Positions 18,057 through 27,844 of a stretch of DNA of 64,000 bases are shown here, in pieces (position 1 is the stretch's first letter; each line of letters opens with the position of its first letter). The position numbers and the translations under genes were made by a program. Source of the stretch: Sanguibacter hominis ATCC BAA-789 (GTDB taxonomy: Bacteria; Actinomycetota; Actinomycetes; Actinomycetales; Cellulomonadaceae); the NCBI RefSeq assembly GCF_012396185.1, contig NZ_JAAXOW010000001.1, positions 682,001 through 746,000 of the forward strand, read 5' to 3'. The notes beneath the pieces were generated by a model. That model saw nothing but the letters and a program-made list of their open reading frames with translations. It was not told where the DNA came from and searched no databases.

Positions 18057-18080
18057 GAAAGACACGATGTGGTGTCTTTC
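18057..18080. promoter_or_regulatory. Inverted repeat upstream of livK
   Basis: GAAAGACAC and GTGTCTTTC form perfect 9-nt arms around 6 nt. This is either an operator of a dimeric regulator for the liv operon or a short hairpin in the leader. No T-run follows, so a terminator is less likely. Direct repeats of ATCAGG follow just downstream. Confidence 0.35.
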
Positions 18081-18203
18081 GGTCATCAGGGGTTATCAGG
18101 GCGCCCAGGCGCAGGCATGCTTCCGGTGTCCGACCGGACGCCGGGCAGCCGGAGCCCCTTTCGCCCAGGCCCCGCGTACGCCGCCGAACCCACCGGAGGA
18201 AAC

Positions 18204-19436
18204 ATGAATCGCAGGCTCTCCACGGCCGTCGCACTGACCGCCGCAGCCGTCCTCGCACTGACCGGCTGCTCCGACAAGTCAGCAGAGCCGAGCTCCAGCT
18301 CGACAACCACCGGCGGTGGGTCCACAGCCCCGGCAGACCTGTCGATCGTGCCGCTCCTCCAGATCGACAAGGACGGTGCCGAGGTGCCCGCCTCCTCCGG
18401 CGGAGACGTCGCCGACCCGGCCGGTGACGGCACAGCCAAGTGCGACCCCGTGACGATCGCGATCGCTGGCGCCTTCACCGGAGCGAACGCGGCCCTCGGA
18501 CTCAACATCCAGTACGGCGCCAAGGTCGCCGTCGACGCGCACAACGAGGCCAACCCCGACTGCCAGGTCACGCTCAAGCCGTTCGACACCGAGGGTGACC
18601 CGCAGAAGGCGACCCAGGTCGCTCCGTCGATCGTCTCCGACGAGAACGTCATCGGCCTCCTCGGCCCGGCCTTCTCCGGCGAGACCAACGCGACCGGCTC
18701 GGTCTTCAACCAGGCAGGCCTGCTCTCCCTCACCGCCTCGGCCACCAACCCCGACCTGACGGGCAACGGCTGGAACAACTTCTTCCGCGGGCTCGCCAAC
18801 GACGCCGTCCAGGGCCCCGCCGTCGCGAAGTACCTCGTCGACACGGCCGGCTTCACTAAGGTCTGCGTCATCCAGGACGACTCCGACTACGGCATCGGCC
18901 TCGCCGAGGAGATCACCGCAGGCCTCGGCGACGCCGCCACCTGCACCGGCTCCGTCAAGACCGGCGACAAGGACTTCTCCGCAACGGTCGAGGCCGTCAA
19001 GTCCGCCGCCCCCGACGCGGTCTTCTACGCCGGCTACTACGCCGAGGCGGCCCCGCTCGCGTCGCAGCTCAAGGACGGCGGCGTGACCGCGAAGTTCGTC
19101 TCCGCCGACGGCACGAACGACCCGCAGTTCGTCACCCAGGCAGGCGCCGCGTCCGAGGGTGCGCTGCTCTCCTGCCCGTGCGGCCCCGCACCCGCAGAGT
19201 TCGAGACGAAGTACACCGAGGTCAACGGGCAGGCTCCCGGCGTCTACTCGACCGAGGGCTACGACCTCGCGACGATCATCCTCAAGGGCATCGACTCGGG
19301 AGCCAAGGACCGCAAGGCGCTCGTCGACTTCGTCGCGAGCTACTCGGGCCAGGGCCTCGCCCGCAGCTACGAGTGGGACGACAAGGGTGAGCTCGCCAAC
19401 GCGCTCATCTGGATCTACGAGGTGAAGTCCAGCTGA
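18204..19436 (+). CDS. livK: Branched-chain amino acid ABC transporter substrate-binding lipoprotein
   Basis: Extracellular receptor of the Liv importer, 410 residues. The signal peptide ends in the lipobox LTGC (Cys22), so the mature protein is lipid-anchored, followed by a Ser/Thr-rich linker. The mature domain is a type I periplasmic-binding fold: VTIAIAGAFTGANAALGLNI at its start, VIGLLGPAFSGETNATGSVF as the ligand-loop region, and DAVFYAGYYAEAAPLASQLK later. A ribosome-binding site GGAGGA lies 3 nt before ATG at 18204. It is separated from the permease genes by a strong hairpin, the usual way to make excess receptor. A urea (Urt) role was considered, but no urease genes are adjacent. Confidence 0.9.
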   Translation: MNRRLSTAVALTAAAVLALTGCSDKSAEPSSSSTTTGGGSTAPADLSIVPLLQIDKDGAEVPASSGGDVADPAGDGTAKCDPVTIAIAGAFTGANAALGLNIQYGAKVAVDAHNEANPDCQVTLKPFDTEGDPQKATQVAPSIVSDENVIGLLGPAFSGETNATGSVFNQAGLLSLTASATNPDLTGNGWNNFFRGLANDAVQGPAVAKYLVDTAGFTKVCVIQDDSDYGIGLAEEITAGLGDAATCTGSVKTGDKDFSATVEAVKSAAPDAVFYAGYYAEAAPLASQLKDGGVTAKFVSADGTNDPQFVTQAGAASEGALLSCPCGPAPAEFETKYTEVNGQAPGVYSTEGYDLATIILKGIDSGAKDRKALVDFVASYSGQGLARSYEWDDKGELANALIWIYEVKSS

Positions 19437-19442
19437 CGACCC

Positions 19443-19476
19443 GAGCGGCCGGCCCTGCACACAGGGCCGGCCGCTC
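19443..19476 (+). terminator. Intra-operon hairpin after livK
   Basis: A perfect 14-bp stem (GAGCGGCCGGCCCT with its complement) around a 6-nt loop lies 7 nt after the livK stop and 56 nt before livH. It probably acts as a partial terminator or mRNA-stabilising structure that raises livK expression over the downstream genes. Confidence 0.75.
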
Positions 19477-19531
19477 TCGTCCGTGCAGCTGACCGGCGCG
19501 GCAGCGCCCCACCTCCCCCGAGGACCCGCCC

Positions 19532-20605
19532 ATGAACTTCTCCCCGTCTCTCGACGTGGCCCACGCAAGCAGCGCGGTCGCCGATCTCGCCGGCGCCGCC
19601 CCCACCGCACTCATCGACTTCAACGTCGACGGCCTGCTCAGCAGCTTCTGGGCACTGACCGTCTCCGGGCTGACCTACGGCGCGATCTACGCGCTCGTCG
19701 CGGTCGGCTACACGCTCGTCTACGGCGTCCTGCGCCTGATCAACTTCGCCCACTCCGAGGTCTTCATGGTGGGCATGCTCGGGCAGTACGCGATGCTGAT
19801 GCTGCTGGGCTTCGGCCCGAGCGGGAACGCCTACGACATGGGCATCGCGATGACCGTCGTCTACCTCGGCCTCGCCCTCGTCGGTGGCATGGCCGTCTCC
19901 GGAGGCGTCGCCGTCGGCCTCGAGCGCGTCGCCTACCGTCCGCTGCGCAAGCGCGGCGCGACCCCGCTCGTCTTCCTCATCACGGCGATCGGCGCGTCGT
20001 TCGTGCTCCAGGAGTTCGTGCACTTCGTCCTGCCGAAGCTCACCGGCGGCTCGCTCGGCGGTGTCAACGCCCAGCAGCCGATCCGCCTCGTGACCCCTGA
20101 GACCCAGTTCTCGTTCCTCGGCGCGGACGTCACCAACGTCACGATCATCATCATCGTCGCCGCCCTGCTCCTCGCACTGTCGGCGGACCTCTTCATCAAC
20201 CGGACGAAGTTCGGGCGCGGCATCCGCGCCGTCGCGCAGGACCCGGTGACCGCGACGCTCATGGGCGTGTCCCGCGAGCGGGTCATCATGCTGACCTTCC
20301 TCATCGGCGGCATCCTCGCCGGCGCCGCAGCGCTCCTCTACACGCTGCGCGTCCCCAACGGGATCATCTACTCCGGCGGCTTCATCCTGGGTATCAAGGC
20401 GTTCTGCGCCGCCGTCCTCGGCGGGATCGGCAACCTGCGCGGCGCCCTCCTGGGCGGCCTGCTCCTCGGCGTCATGGAGCTCTACGGGCAGACGCTGTTC
20501 GGCACGGAGTGGCGCGACGTCGTCGCGTTCGTGCTGCTCATCGTCGTCCTGATGGTCCGGCCGACAGGAATCCTGGGCGAGAAGATGGGGAGGGCCCGCG
20601 CATGA
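19532..20605 (+). CDS. livH: Branched-chain amino acid ABC transporter permease LivH
   Basis: First membrane subunit of the Liv importer, 357 residues with about eight transmembrane helices. It carries the LivH/UrtB-type segment GAIYALVAVGYTLVYGVLRL and FAHSEVFMVG, typical of the family N-terminus, and the late cytoplasmic segment GRGIRAVAQDPVTATLMGV that contacts the ATPases. About 35 polar residues precede the first helix, somewhat longer than usual. GAGGA lies upstream of ATG at 19532. Its stop overlaps livM by 4 nt (ATGA). Confidence 0.92.
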   Translation: MNFSPSLDVAHASSAVADLAGAAPTALIDFNVDGLLSSFWALTVSGLTYGAIYALVAVGYTLVYGVLRLINFAHSEVFMVGMLGQYAMLMLLGFGPSGNAYDMGIAMTVVYLGLALVGGMAVSGGVAVGLERVAYRPLRKRGATPLVFLITAIGASFVLQEFVHFVLPKLTGGSLGGVNAQQPIRLVTPETQFSFLGADVTNVTIIIIVAALLLALSADLFINRTKFGRGIRAVAQDPVTATLMGVSRERVIMLTFLIGGILAGAAALLYTLRVPNGIIYSGGFILGIKAFCAAVLGGIGNLRGALLGGLLLGVMELYGQTLFGTEWRDVVAFVLLIVVLMVRPTGILGEKMGRARA

Positions 20606-21813
20606 ACGACACGACGATCAACCTCGGCGTGGGCGACCGCTTCCGCATGTGGTGGGACGCCCTCGCACGGCCCACGCAGTGGGCCATCGGCGCACCAGCC
20701 TTCATCCTCGTGGCGCTCCTGCCCGTGCTCCGCCCGCCGGGCATCGCCACGGTCGGCACCGACTTCGGTGGGGTCATGGCGCAGTTCGGCATGTACGCGC
20801 TCATCGCGATCGGCCTCAACGTCGTCGTCGGGCAGGCAGGCCTGCTCGACCTCGGCTACATCGGCTTCTACGCGATCGGCGCCTACACCGTCGGTCTCAT
20901 CACGAGCCCCGCGAGCCCGTGGAACCAGACGGACGACTGGCTGTCGCGCGACTGGGCGTGGCTCGCCGCGCTACCCGTCGCCGTCGCCGTCACGGCGATA
21001 TCAGGTCTCATCCTCGGATCACCGACGCTGCGCCTGCGCGGCGACTACCTCGCGATCGTCACCCTCGGCTTCGGCGAGATCGTCCGCCTCATGGCGGACA
21101 ACCTCGGCGAGATTACGAACGGTGGCCGCGGCCTCAACCAGATCGCCTACCCGCTCGTCGGCGTCTCCGAGGACCGTCCCACCGGCGTCTTCTCCGCGGG
21201 CAACGTCTCCACGCCGCTCAACTCGGGCACCTGGTGGTTCTGGGTCAGCCTCGTGCTGATCGTCCTGGTGCTGCTGATGGTCGGCAACCTCGAGCGTTCG
21301 CGCGTCGGCCGCGCCTGGATCGCGATCCGCGAGGACGAGGACGCCGCCGAGATCATGGGCGTCCCGACGTTCAAGTTCAAGCTCTACGCGTTCATGATCG
21401 GCGCAGGCATCGGCGGGCTCTCCGGGGCGCTGTACGCGGGCCAGGTGCAGTTCGTCGTCCCGACGAACTTCAACGTCATCAACTCCGTGCTGTTCCTCTG
21501 CGCGGTCGTCCTCGGCGGTCAGGGCAACAAGCTCGGCGTGATCCTCGGGGCGTTCATCATCGTCTACCTGCCGAACTTCTTCCTCGGCCGGGAGAGCCTG
21601 TTCGGCATCCCGATCGACGGCAACGAGATCGCGAACTACAAGTACCTGTTCTTCGGGATCGCGCTCATGACGCTGATGATCTTCCGGCCGCAAGGGCTCA
21701 TCCCGGCCCGGCAGAAGCTCCTCGCGTTCTCGCGTGAGCTCTATGTCGCCGCTCGCAGGTTCGCCCTCGGGCACGACGCCGACGCACGCACCGAGGGAGG
21801 GAGGACGCGATGA
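20602..21813 (+). CDS. livM: Branched-chain amino acid ABC transporter permease LivM
   Basis: Second membrane subunit of the Liv importer, 403 residues. ATG at 20602 lies in an ATGA overlap with livH. Typical LivM segments are GLNVVVGQAGLLDLGYIGFY and LRLRGDYLAIVTLGFGEIVR, and the coupling loop is RSRVGRAWIAIREDEDAAEI. The C-terminus ends in a basic cytoplasmic tail after the last helix (FGIALMTLMIFRPQGLIPAR). It overlaps livG by another ATGA, so the operon is translated as a coupled unit. Confidence 0.92.
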   Translation: MNDTTINLGVGDRFRMWWDALARPTQWAIGAPAFILVALLPVLRPPGIATVGTDFGGVMAQFGMYALIAIGLNVVVGQAGLLDLGYIGFYAIGAYTVGLITSPASPWNQTDDWLSRDWAWLAALPVAVAVTAISGLILGSPTLRLRGDYLAIVTLGFGEIVRLMADNLGEITNGGRGLNQIAYPLVGVSEDRPTGVFSAGNVSTPLNSGTWWFWVSLVLIVLVLLMVGNLERSRVGRAWIAIREDEDAAEIMGVPTFKFKLYAFMIGAGIGGLSGALYAGQVQFVVPTNFNVINSVLFLCAVVLGGQGNKLGVILGAFIIVYLPNFFLGRESLFGIPIDGNEIANYKYLFFGIALMTLMIFRPQGLIPARQKLLAFSRELYVAARRFALGHDADARTEGGRTR

Positions 21814-22877
21814 GGCTGCCACGCTGGCTGCGCTACTTCTCTCCCCGCCGCGGCAGGCTCGTCCCCGGCCCTGAGCTCGGCGCCCGCTCCGGCATCAAGG
21901 CAGGCGAGGCCCAGCTCGAGCAGGTCCGCGGGGTCGCCGGCTACCACCAGAGCCAGGCCGACATCCGCGAGGAAGACCTGCCCGACGGCGAGGTCGCCGA
22001 GCGCGTCGAGATCGACATCGAGGAGATCGTCCCCGCGCTCGCCGACCCGGACGTCGTCGCGGAGATGATCGCGCCCGAGCGTGCCGTCCGCGCCGAGATC
22101 GGGGAGGCGCTGCTCTCGCTGAGCAACGTCACCGTGAAGTTCGGCGGCCTCACCGCGCTCGACGACGTCACGTTCGACATCAAGCGCGGCGAGATCCTCG
22201 GGCTCATCGGCCCGAACGGCGCTGGCAAGACGACCGCCTTCAACGCGATGACCGGCGTCTACCGTCCGACGTCGGGCGACGTCGTCCTCGACGGACGTTC
22301 CGTCGTCGGGGCGAAGCGCAACGAGATCACCCGTCGCGGCATCGCGCGGACGTTCCAGAACATCCGCCTGTTCTCCGACATGACGGCGCTCGAGAACGTC
22401 GCCGTCGGCACGGACGCGCGGCACAAGACGTCCGTCCCGGGCGCCCTGTTCCGCTCGAAGCGCCACCGCTCCGAGGAGCGCGACGCGATCGACCGGGGCA
22501 TGGCGCTGCTCGAGTTCGTGGGGATCGGTGCGCGCGCGACGCACCAGGCGCGCAACCTTCCCTACGGCGACCAACGCCGCCTGGAGATCGCGCGCGCGCT
22601 CGCGACAGAGCCCAAGCTGCTCTGCCTCGACGAGCCCGCCGCGGGCTTCAACCCGGCGGAGAAGGCCGAGCTCATGGGCCTCATCCGCAAGATCCGCGAC
22701 GACGGCTACACGGTCCTGCTCATCGAGCACGACATGCGCCTGGTGATGGGCGTGTGCGACCGGATCGTCGTGCTCGAGTTCGGCCGCAAGATCGCCGAGG
22801 GCACGCCCGCCGAGGTCGCAGCCGACCCGGCGGTCGTGGCCGCCTACCTGGGGGTGCCTGACGATGCCACTTCTTGA
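21810..22877 (+). CDS. livG: Branched-chain amino acid ABC transporter ATPase LivG with N-terminal extension
   Basis: ATPase subunit of 355 residues; typical LivG is about 255. The ABC domain begins at about residue 100 ([20 protein letters not shown]). It shows Walker [17 protein letters not shown], the LivG signature [20 protein letters not shown], Walker [14 protein letters not shown] and the switch His in [10 protein letters not shown]. The first 100 residues are unusual: a basic start ([16 protein letters not shown]) and then a very acidic stretch rich in Glu/Asp. The ATGA overlap with livM supports the distal start at 21810, but an internal start near the ABC domain cannot be excluded. 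Confidence 0.9.
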   Translation: MRLPRWLRYFSPRRGRLVPGPELGARSGIKAGEAQLEQVRGVAGYHQSQADIREEDLPDGEVAERVEIDIEEIVPALADPDVVAEMIAPERAVRAEIGEALLSLSNVTVKFGGLTALDDVTFDIKRGEILGLIGPNGAGKTTAFNAMTGVYRPTSGDVVLDGRSVVGAKRNEITRRGIARTFQNIRLFSDMTALENVAVGTDARHKTSVPGALFRSKRHRSEERDAIDRGMALLEFVGIGARATHQARNLPYGDQRRLEIARALATEPKLLCLDEPAAGFNPAEKAELMGLIRKIRDDGYTVLLIEHDMRLVMGVCDRIVVLEFGRKIAEGTPAEVAADPAVVAAYLGVPDDATS

Positions 22878-23583
22878 GCTGGAGAACGTCTCTGTCGCAT
22901 ACGGGCGCATCGACGCCGTCCGGAACGTGTCGCTGACCGTCGAGGAGGGCGAGCTCGTCACCCTGATCGGTGCGAACGGCGCCGGCAAGACGACGACGAT
23001 GCGCGCCATCTCCGGGATCCGCCCGCTCGCCGGCGGTGCGGTCCGGTTCAACGGCCAGGACATCACCCGGATGAAGGCGCACGAACGGGTCAAGGCCGGG
23101 ATCATCCAGGCGCCCGAGGGTCGTGGCGTGTTCCCCGGGATGACCGTCGAGGAGAACCTCGAGATGGGTGCGTTCGCCCGGACCTTCCTCACGAAGGCAG
23201 AGCGCGCGAGCACGCTCGACCGCGTGTTCACGCTGTTCCCTCGGCTCGCGGAGCGGCGCAAGCAGCTCGGCGGGACGATGAGCGGCGGCGAGCAGCAGAT
23301 GGTCGCGATCGGCCGCGCGCTCATGGCCCGGCCGGTGCTGCTGCTGCTCGACGAGCCGTCGATGGGCCTCGCGCCGATGATGATCCAGCAGATCTTCTCG
23401 ACCGTGTCGCAGATCAACAAGGAGGGCACGACCGTCCTCCTCGTCGAGCAGAACGCCCGCCAGGCCCTCTCCCGCTCCGACCGCGCCTACGTGCTCGAGA
23501 CGGGCGAGGTCACGCGTGCGGGCGGCGGCCGGGAGCTGCTGAACGACCCGGCGGTGATCGAGGCGTACCTCGGCGTCGCCTGA
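22864..23583 (+). CDS. livF: Branched-chain amino acid ABC transporter ATPase LivF
   Basis: Second ATPase subunit of the Liv importer, 239 residues, normal length. It has Walker A GANGAGKTTTMRAISG, the signature GGTMSGGEQQMVAIGRALMA, Walker B LLLLDEPSMGLAP and the His switch replaced by LLVEQNARQAL (Gln), which is standard for LivF. ATG at 22864 lies inside the end of livG (14-nt overlap). It is the last gene of the operon, ended by the 17-bp hairpin at 23598-23635. Confidence 0.93.
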   Translation: MPLLELENVSVAYGRIDAVRNVSLTVEEGELVTLIGANGAGKTTTMRAISGIRPLAGGAVRFNGQDITRMKAHERVKAGIIQAPEGRGVFPGMTVEENLEMGAFARTFLTKAERASTLDRVFTLFPRLAERRKQLGGTMSGGEQQMVAIGRALMARPVLLLLDEPSMGLAPMMIQQIFSTVSQINKEGTTVLLVEQNARQALSRSDRAYVLETGEVTRAGGGRELLNDPAVIEAYLGVA

Positions 23584-23597
23584 CACGCCACACCGAC

Positions 23598-23635
23598 ACG
23601 GGAGGCCCCGGACCTACTGGTCCGGGGCCTCCCGT
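23598..23635. terminator. Bidirectional terminator between livF and recQ
   Basis: A perfect 17-bp stem closed by a 4-nt loop (TACT) lies between the convergent ends of livF (stop 23583) and recQ (stop 23654). It probably stops transcripts from both sides. Confidence 0.85.
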
Positions 23636-23653
23636 CGCGTGTGCGACCGCGCG

Positions 23654-25588
23654 CTACGCCGTCGTGCCCTCCCCCGCGACGACGGCGAGCACGCCGTTGC
23701 CGAACTTCTCGAGCTTGCTCGCGCCGACGCCGCTGATCTGGCCGAGGTCCGCGAGCGCGGCTGGCCGTGCAACGGCGATCTCGCGGAGCGTCGCGTCGTG
23801 GAAGACGACGTACGCGGGCACGCCAGCCTCCTTGGCGGTCGTGGCGCGCCAGGTCCGCAGCCGCTCGAACAGCCCGGCGGCTTCCGCGTCGAGCCCTTCG
23901 ACGACGCGGGCGCCGCGGCCTCCGCCCGTGCTCCCAGCACTGCGCCGCGAGCGCGCCGGACGGGGCGCCTCGCGGCGCATCGGCACCTCGCGGGCGCCCG
24001 ACAATATCTCGGCGGACGCGGCGGTGAGCTCGAGCGTCGAGTAGCCGCGTGCGTCGACGGAGAGCAGCCCTTGGGCGAGGAGCTGGCGCACGACGCCGCG
24101 CCACTCGCCGTCGGACAGGTCGTCGCCGATGCCGAACGTGCTCAGGGCCGTGTGCCCGAGCTGGGTGACGCGCGGCGTCTCCTTGCCGCGCAGGATGTCG
24201 ATGACGTGCCCCGCACCGAAGTGCTGGCCGTGCTCGCGCTCGAGCCGGACGACGGTCGACAGGAGCTTCTGCGCGGGCACCGTCCCGTCCCACGTCTCAG
24301 GCGGCTGCAGGCACGTGTCGCAGTTCCCGCACGGCGCGGACTCCTGCCCGAAGTAGGCGAGGAGCCGCTGGCGGCGGCAGCCGACCGTCTCGCACAGGGC
24401 GAGCATCGCGTCGAGGTGCGCGGAGAGCTGGCGCTTGTGCGCGGCGTCGCCCTCGGACGTGTCGATCATGCGGCGCTGCTGGACGACGTCGGCCAGGCCG
24501 TACGCGAGCCAGGCGGTCGACGGCTGCCCGTCGCGGCCAGCGCGGCCGGTCTCCTGGTAGTACCCCTCGACCGACTTGGGCAGGTCGAGGTGCGCGACGA
24601 ACCGCACGTCGGGCTTGTCGATGCCCATGCCGAACGCGATCGTCGCGACCATGACGAGGCCGTCTTCGCGCAGGAACCGCGACTGGTTCTGTGCGCGCAC
24701 GGACGCGTCGAGGCCTGCGTGGTACGGGAGCGCAGGGATGCCCTGCGCGCTCAGGTGCTGCGCCGTCTGCTCGACGCTCGCACGCGAGAGGCAGTAGACG
24801 ATGCCCGCGTCGCCCGCGTGCTCGGTGCGCAGAAGGTCGAGGAGCTGGGCGCGCGGGTTGTCCTTGGGGACGATCCGGTACTGGATGTTGGGCCGGTCGA
24901 AGCTCGCGACGAAGTGCCGGGCAGCCGTGAGCTCGAGGCGCTCGGCGATCTCGGTGCGGGTGGCCGACGTCGCGGTCGCGGTGAGCGCGACGCGCGGCAC
25001 GGCGGGCCAACGCTCGTGCAGCACGGACAGTCCGAGGTAGTCGGGGCGGAAGTCGTGCCCCCACTGGGCGACGCAGTGGGCCTCGTCGATCGCGAACAGC
25101 GAGATGCCGGGGCCGTCGTGCGCGGCGGCGAGCAGGTCGAGCATCGAGGGCACGCGGAGCCGCTCGGGCGCGAGGTAGAGCAGGTCCAGCTCCCCGGTCA
25201 GGACGGCCTGCTCGACGGCGCGACGCTCGTGCGGCGCCTGCGTCGAGTTGAGGAAGCCGGCGCGCACGCCGAGCGCGGAGAGCGCGTCGACCTGGTCCTG
25301 CATGAGGGCGATGAGCGGCGAGACGACGACCCCGACGCCGCGCCGGACGAGCGCGGGCACCTGGTAGCAGAGCGACTTGCCGCCGCCGGTGGGCATGAGC
25401 ACGAGCGCGTCGTCACCCCGCACGAGCGTGTCGACGACGTCCGCCTGGTCGCCGCGGAACGCGTCGTAGCCGAAGACGCGGCGCAGGACGTCGACCGGGG
25501 CCGCGCCCTCGGTCTGGTGCGCGGCTGCGCGGCTCGGGTCGTGGGTCGGGAGACCTGCGGGATGGGCGTCGCTCGTCGCTGCGGTCAC
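23654..25588 (-). CDS. recQ: ATP-dependent DNA helicase RecQ
   Basis: RecQ-family 3'-5' helicase for recombination and replication-fork repair, 644 residues. Motifs in order: [14 protein letters not shown] (Walker A), [20 protein letters not shown] (DEAH with the RecQ aromatic loop), [13 protein letters not shown] (motif VI), and the RQC zinc site [11 protein letters not shown]...CGNCDTC. A winged-helix segment follows, then a C-terminal HRDC-like domain ([20 protein letters not shown]). GTG at 25588 is chosen because TACAGT ends 6 nt before it (leaderless); the open frame extends to 25678 over the promoter. Confidence 0.92.
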   Translation of the reverse strand: MTAATSDAHPAGLPTHDPSRAAAHQTEGAAPVDVLRRVFGYDAFRGDQADVVDTLVRGDDALVLMPTGGGKSLCYQVPALVRRGVGVVVSPLIALMQDQVDALSALGVRAGFLNSTQAPHERRAVEQAVLTGELDLLYLAPERLRVPSMLDLLAAAHDGPGISLFAIDEAHCVAQWGHDFRPDYLGLSVLHERWPAVPRVALTATATSATRTEIAERLELTAARHFVASFDRPNIQYRIVPKDNPRAQLLDLLRTEHAGDAGIVYCLSRASVEQTAQHLSAQGIPALPYHAGLDASVRAQNQSRFLREDGLVMVATIAFGMGIDKPDVRFVAHLDLPKSVEGYYQETGRAGRDGQPSTAWLAYGLADVVQQRRMIDTSEGDAAHKRQLSAHLDAMLALCETVGCRRQRLLAYFGQESAPCGNCDTCLQPPETWDGTVPAQKLLSTVVRLEREHGQHFGAGHVIDILRGKETPRVTQLGHTALSTFGIGDDLSDGEWRGVVRQLLAQGLLSVDARGYSTLELTAASAEILSGAREVPMRREAPRPARSRRSAGSTGGGRGARVVEGLDAEAAGLFERLRTWRATTAKEAGVPAYVVFHDATLREIAVARPAALADLGQISGVGASKLEKFGNGVLAVVAGEGTTA

Positions 25589-25594
25589 CACCTC

Positions 25595-25600
25595 ACTGTA
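25595..25600 (-). promoter_or_regulatory. -10 element for leaderless recQ
   Basis: TACAGT on the minus strand fits TANNNT and ends 6 nt before the GTG at 25588. Confidence 0.5.
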
Positions 25601-25647
25601 GGTGGGCGGGCTGACGTCGAGGGGTCGACCGGCGTGCGCTGTGGACC

Positions 25648-25653
25648 TAGGGT
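25648..25653 (+). promoter_or_regulatory. -10 element for leaderless ATP-grasp operon
   Basis: TAGGGT fits TANNNT and ends 6 nt before ATG at 25660. It drives the ATP-grasp/glycosyltransferase operon and lies 47 nt from the recQ -10 box in a divergent arrangement. Confidence 0.5.
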
Positions 25654-25659
25654 CGAAGG

Positions 25660-26559
25660 ATGGGGCACCACGGGGCACGTCGCACGATCCTCGTCACCGG
25701 CGCGGCCGGGCCGGCCGGCCGCGCGCTCGGCGTCCAGCTCGGCCGCCGCACCGAGAGCGTCCGCGCCGTCGGCGTCGACCTCGTCCCCACCCCGGTCCCC
25801 GGCATGGACGAGGTCCACGCTGCGCCGCCAGCCCGTTCCGCCGAGTACGAGGCACGGACGGTCGCGCTCCTCCGGTCTCTCGAGCCGAGCCTCGTCATCC
25901 CCACCGTGTCGGACGAGCTGCCGCGCATGGCGGTCCTCGCCCGGGCTGCGGGCCTCGGCGACCGCGTGGTGATCTCCGCACCAGGGCCGACCGCCGTCGC
26001 CGACGACAAGCTGCTGACCATGTGGGCGCTCGACCACGCCGGGGTGACGGTCCCGCGCCACGCCCCGGCAGCCGAGCTCGGCACCGCAGCCGACGCCCTG
26101 CGGTGGGCGGGTGGACCGGTCGTCCTCAAGCCGCGCGTGTCGCGCGGCGGGCGGGGCGTGCACGTGGTCACCGACCCGGCCGACGCCGCGTGGCAGCACG
26201 CGGACGCGAGCTGGATCGTGCAGGAGCTCGCTCCCGGTGACGAGTACAGCCCGCAGGTGTACCGGTCGCCCGCGACCGGTACGTGCGACGTCGTCGTGCT
26301 GCGCAAGACTGCCCTCGAGCACGGCATCGTCGGGAACGCCGCCGACGTCGAGCGGCTCCCCGCGGGGGCCGCCGCCGACGTCGAGGAGCTTGCCGCGCGC
26401 ACCGTGGAGGTGCTCGGGCTCGTCGGACCGGTCGACATGGACGTCCGTCGTCTCGCAGACGGCACCCCGGTCGTGCTCGAGGTCAACGCGCGCTTCGGCG
26501 CGCTCTCGGCCTCCGCGCCCGAGCTGCTCGACGCCGTCCTCGAGTCCTGGCCGAGGTGA
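25660..26559 (+). CDS. ATP-grasp (CarB-like) ligase
   Basis: Cytoplasmic ATP-grasp enzyme of 299 residues. The N-terminal Rossmann-like domain starts [19 protein letters not shown] and continues to [14 protein letters not shown]. The ATP-grasp fold holds the ATP-contacting lysines in [11 protein letters not shown] and [19 protein letters not shown], the adenine-loop [14 protein letters not shown], and the metal ligands in VLEVNARFG. It belongs to the stand-alone carbamoyl-phosphate-synthase-like group often found in surface-polysaccharide loci. The substrate is unknown; ligation of an amino or carboxy group to a sugar or carrier is possible. It is followed after 4 nt by the glycosyltransferase gene. 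Confidence 0.82.
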   Translation: MGHHGARRTILVTGAAGPAGRALGVQLGRRTESVRAVGVDLVPTPVPGMDEVHAAPPARSAEYEARTVALLRSLEPSLVIPTVSDELPRMAVLARAAGLGDRVVISAPGPTAVADDKLLTMWALDHAGVTVPRHAPAAELGTAADALRWAGGPVVLKPRVSRGGRGVHVVTDPADAAWQHADASWIVQELAPGDEYSPQVYRSPATGTCDVVVLRKTALEHGIVGNAADVERLPAGAAADVEELAARTVEVLGLVGPVDMDVRRLADGTPVVLEVNARFGALSASAPELLDAVLESWPR

Positions 26560-26563
26560 CGCC

Positions 26564-27844
26564 GTGTCACCCGTGGTCGCGGTCCTCATGTCGCTCCTCG
26601 TGGTGCTCGGTGCGTCGATCCTGCTCATCGGGGTGGTCCGGCTCGCCATGGTCCCTGCCGCGCTCGTGTTCGAGGCGCGCGCTCGCCGAGCGTCCCGCAG
26701 GTCCACGGACGACCCGCCGGGCGGTCGACCGCTACCGTCCGTGACGGTCGTCGTCCCCGCCTACAACGAGGGGGTGGTCATCGACGCCTGCTTGCGTTCC
26801 ATCCTCGCGAGCGACTGCCGCGACATGGAGGTCGTCTGCGTCGACGACGGCTCGACGGACGACACCTATGACCGGATGCGCGCGTTCGCGGCGGCGCACG
26901 AGAAGGTCCGCGCGATCCGGCAGGAGAACGCCGGCAAGGGCGCGGCGCTCAACACCGGGATCGCGGCCGCGCGCGGCGACGTTCTCGTGCTCGTCGACGC
27001 CGACGGGCTGTTCCGTCCCGACACCGTGAGCGAGCTGTTGCGGGGCTTCCGCGACGCCCGGGTCGGGGCTGTGTGCGGCAACGACCGGCCGGTGAACCTC
27101 GACAGCGTCCTGACCCGCCTCCTCGCGCTCGTGAGCCACGTCGGCACGGGACTCATGCGGCGCGCCCTGGACGTCCTCGGCTGCCTGCCGGTCGTGTCCG
27201 GCAACGTGGGCGCCTACCGGCGCGACGTCCTCGACCGTGTCGGTCCGTTGCGCACCGACACCCTCGGCGAGGACCTCGAGCTGACGTGGCGCGTGCACCG
27301 GGCCGGCTACCAGGTGGCGTTCGCGCCCGACGCGCTCGTGTACGCCGAGTCGCCGTCCACCCTCCGCGGGTTGTGGCGCCAACGTGTCCGCTGGGCCAGG
27401 GGCCTGCTCCAGTCGACGGAGATCCACCGCGACATGATCGGCAACCCGCGCTACGGACGCTTCGGCATCTACCTGCTCTACAACACGCTCGCCCAGGTGG
27501 TGGGCCCCGTGCTCCAGGTCATGGGGACCGTCGCGCTCGTCGTGGCCGTCCTCGTCGCGGGCCCCGACGTCCTGCCCACCGACGTCGCGGCGTGGCTGTT
27601 CTTCCTCGGGCTGCCGCTCTCCCTGCTGCTGCTCCTCCTGTCCCTCTTCCTCGACCGGTCCCTGCGGGACCTGCGACACCTGTGGACGGTCGGGCTCTGG
27701 CCGCCCTACTCGGCGCTCATGACCGTCGTGGTCCTGCACGCCTCTCGTCTCGAGCTCACTCACGCGGAGAACCGATGGAACAAGCTGGACCGCTCCGGGA
27801 CGGTGTCCCTCCCCGGGCTCGGCGACGACCTGTCTGGCTCCTGA
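26564..27844 (+). CDS. Processive family 2 glycosyltransferase (PgaC/IcaA-like)
   Basis: Membrane glycosyltransferase of 426 residues, the size of poly-N-acetylglucosamine synthases. The N-terminal helix is VAVLMSLLVVLGASILLIGV. The GT2 core has VTVVVPAYNEGVVIDACLRS, VCVDDGSTDDTYDRM, VLVDADGLFRPDT (DxD-like), the catalytic LGEDLELTWRV and the QxxRW product-binding motif QRVRWARGLLQ. Three C-terminal helices (about 320-345, 350-375 and 395-415) follow. These motifs define processive inverting polymerases (PgaC, hyaluronan, chitin and cellulose synthases). The polymer made is unknown. GTG at 26564 follows a GAGG box 7 nt upstream; its stop overlaps the next start by one base (TGATG). Confidence 0.85.
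   Translation: MSPVVAVLMSLLVVLGASILLIGVVRLAMVPAALVFEARARRASRRSTDDPPGGRPLPSVTVVVPAYNEGVVIDACLRSILASDCRDMEVVCVDDGSTDDTYDRMRAFAAAHEKVRAIRQENAGKGAALNTGIAAARGDVLVLVDADGLFRPDTVSELLRGFRDARVGAVCGNDRPVNLDSVLTRLLALVSHVGTGLMRRALDVLGCLPVVSGNVGAYRRDVLDRVGPLRTDTLGEDLELTWRVHRAGYQVAFAPDALVYAESPSTLRGLWRQRVRWARGLLQSTEIHRDMIGNPRYGRFGIYLLYNTLAQVVGPVLQVMGTVALVVAVLVAGPDVLPTDVAAWLFFLGLPLSLLLLLLSLFLDRSLRDLRHLWTVGLWPPYSALMTVVVLHASRLELTHAENRWNKLDRSGTVSLPGLGDDLSGS

Noticed and set aside
18204-23583. Urea transporter urtABCDE as identity of the five-gene ABC operon
   Set aside because: No urease genes adjoin it and the receptor looks like a general branched-chain amino acid binding lipoprotein; liv is the safer name, although the substrate is not proven.
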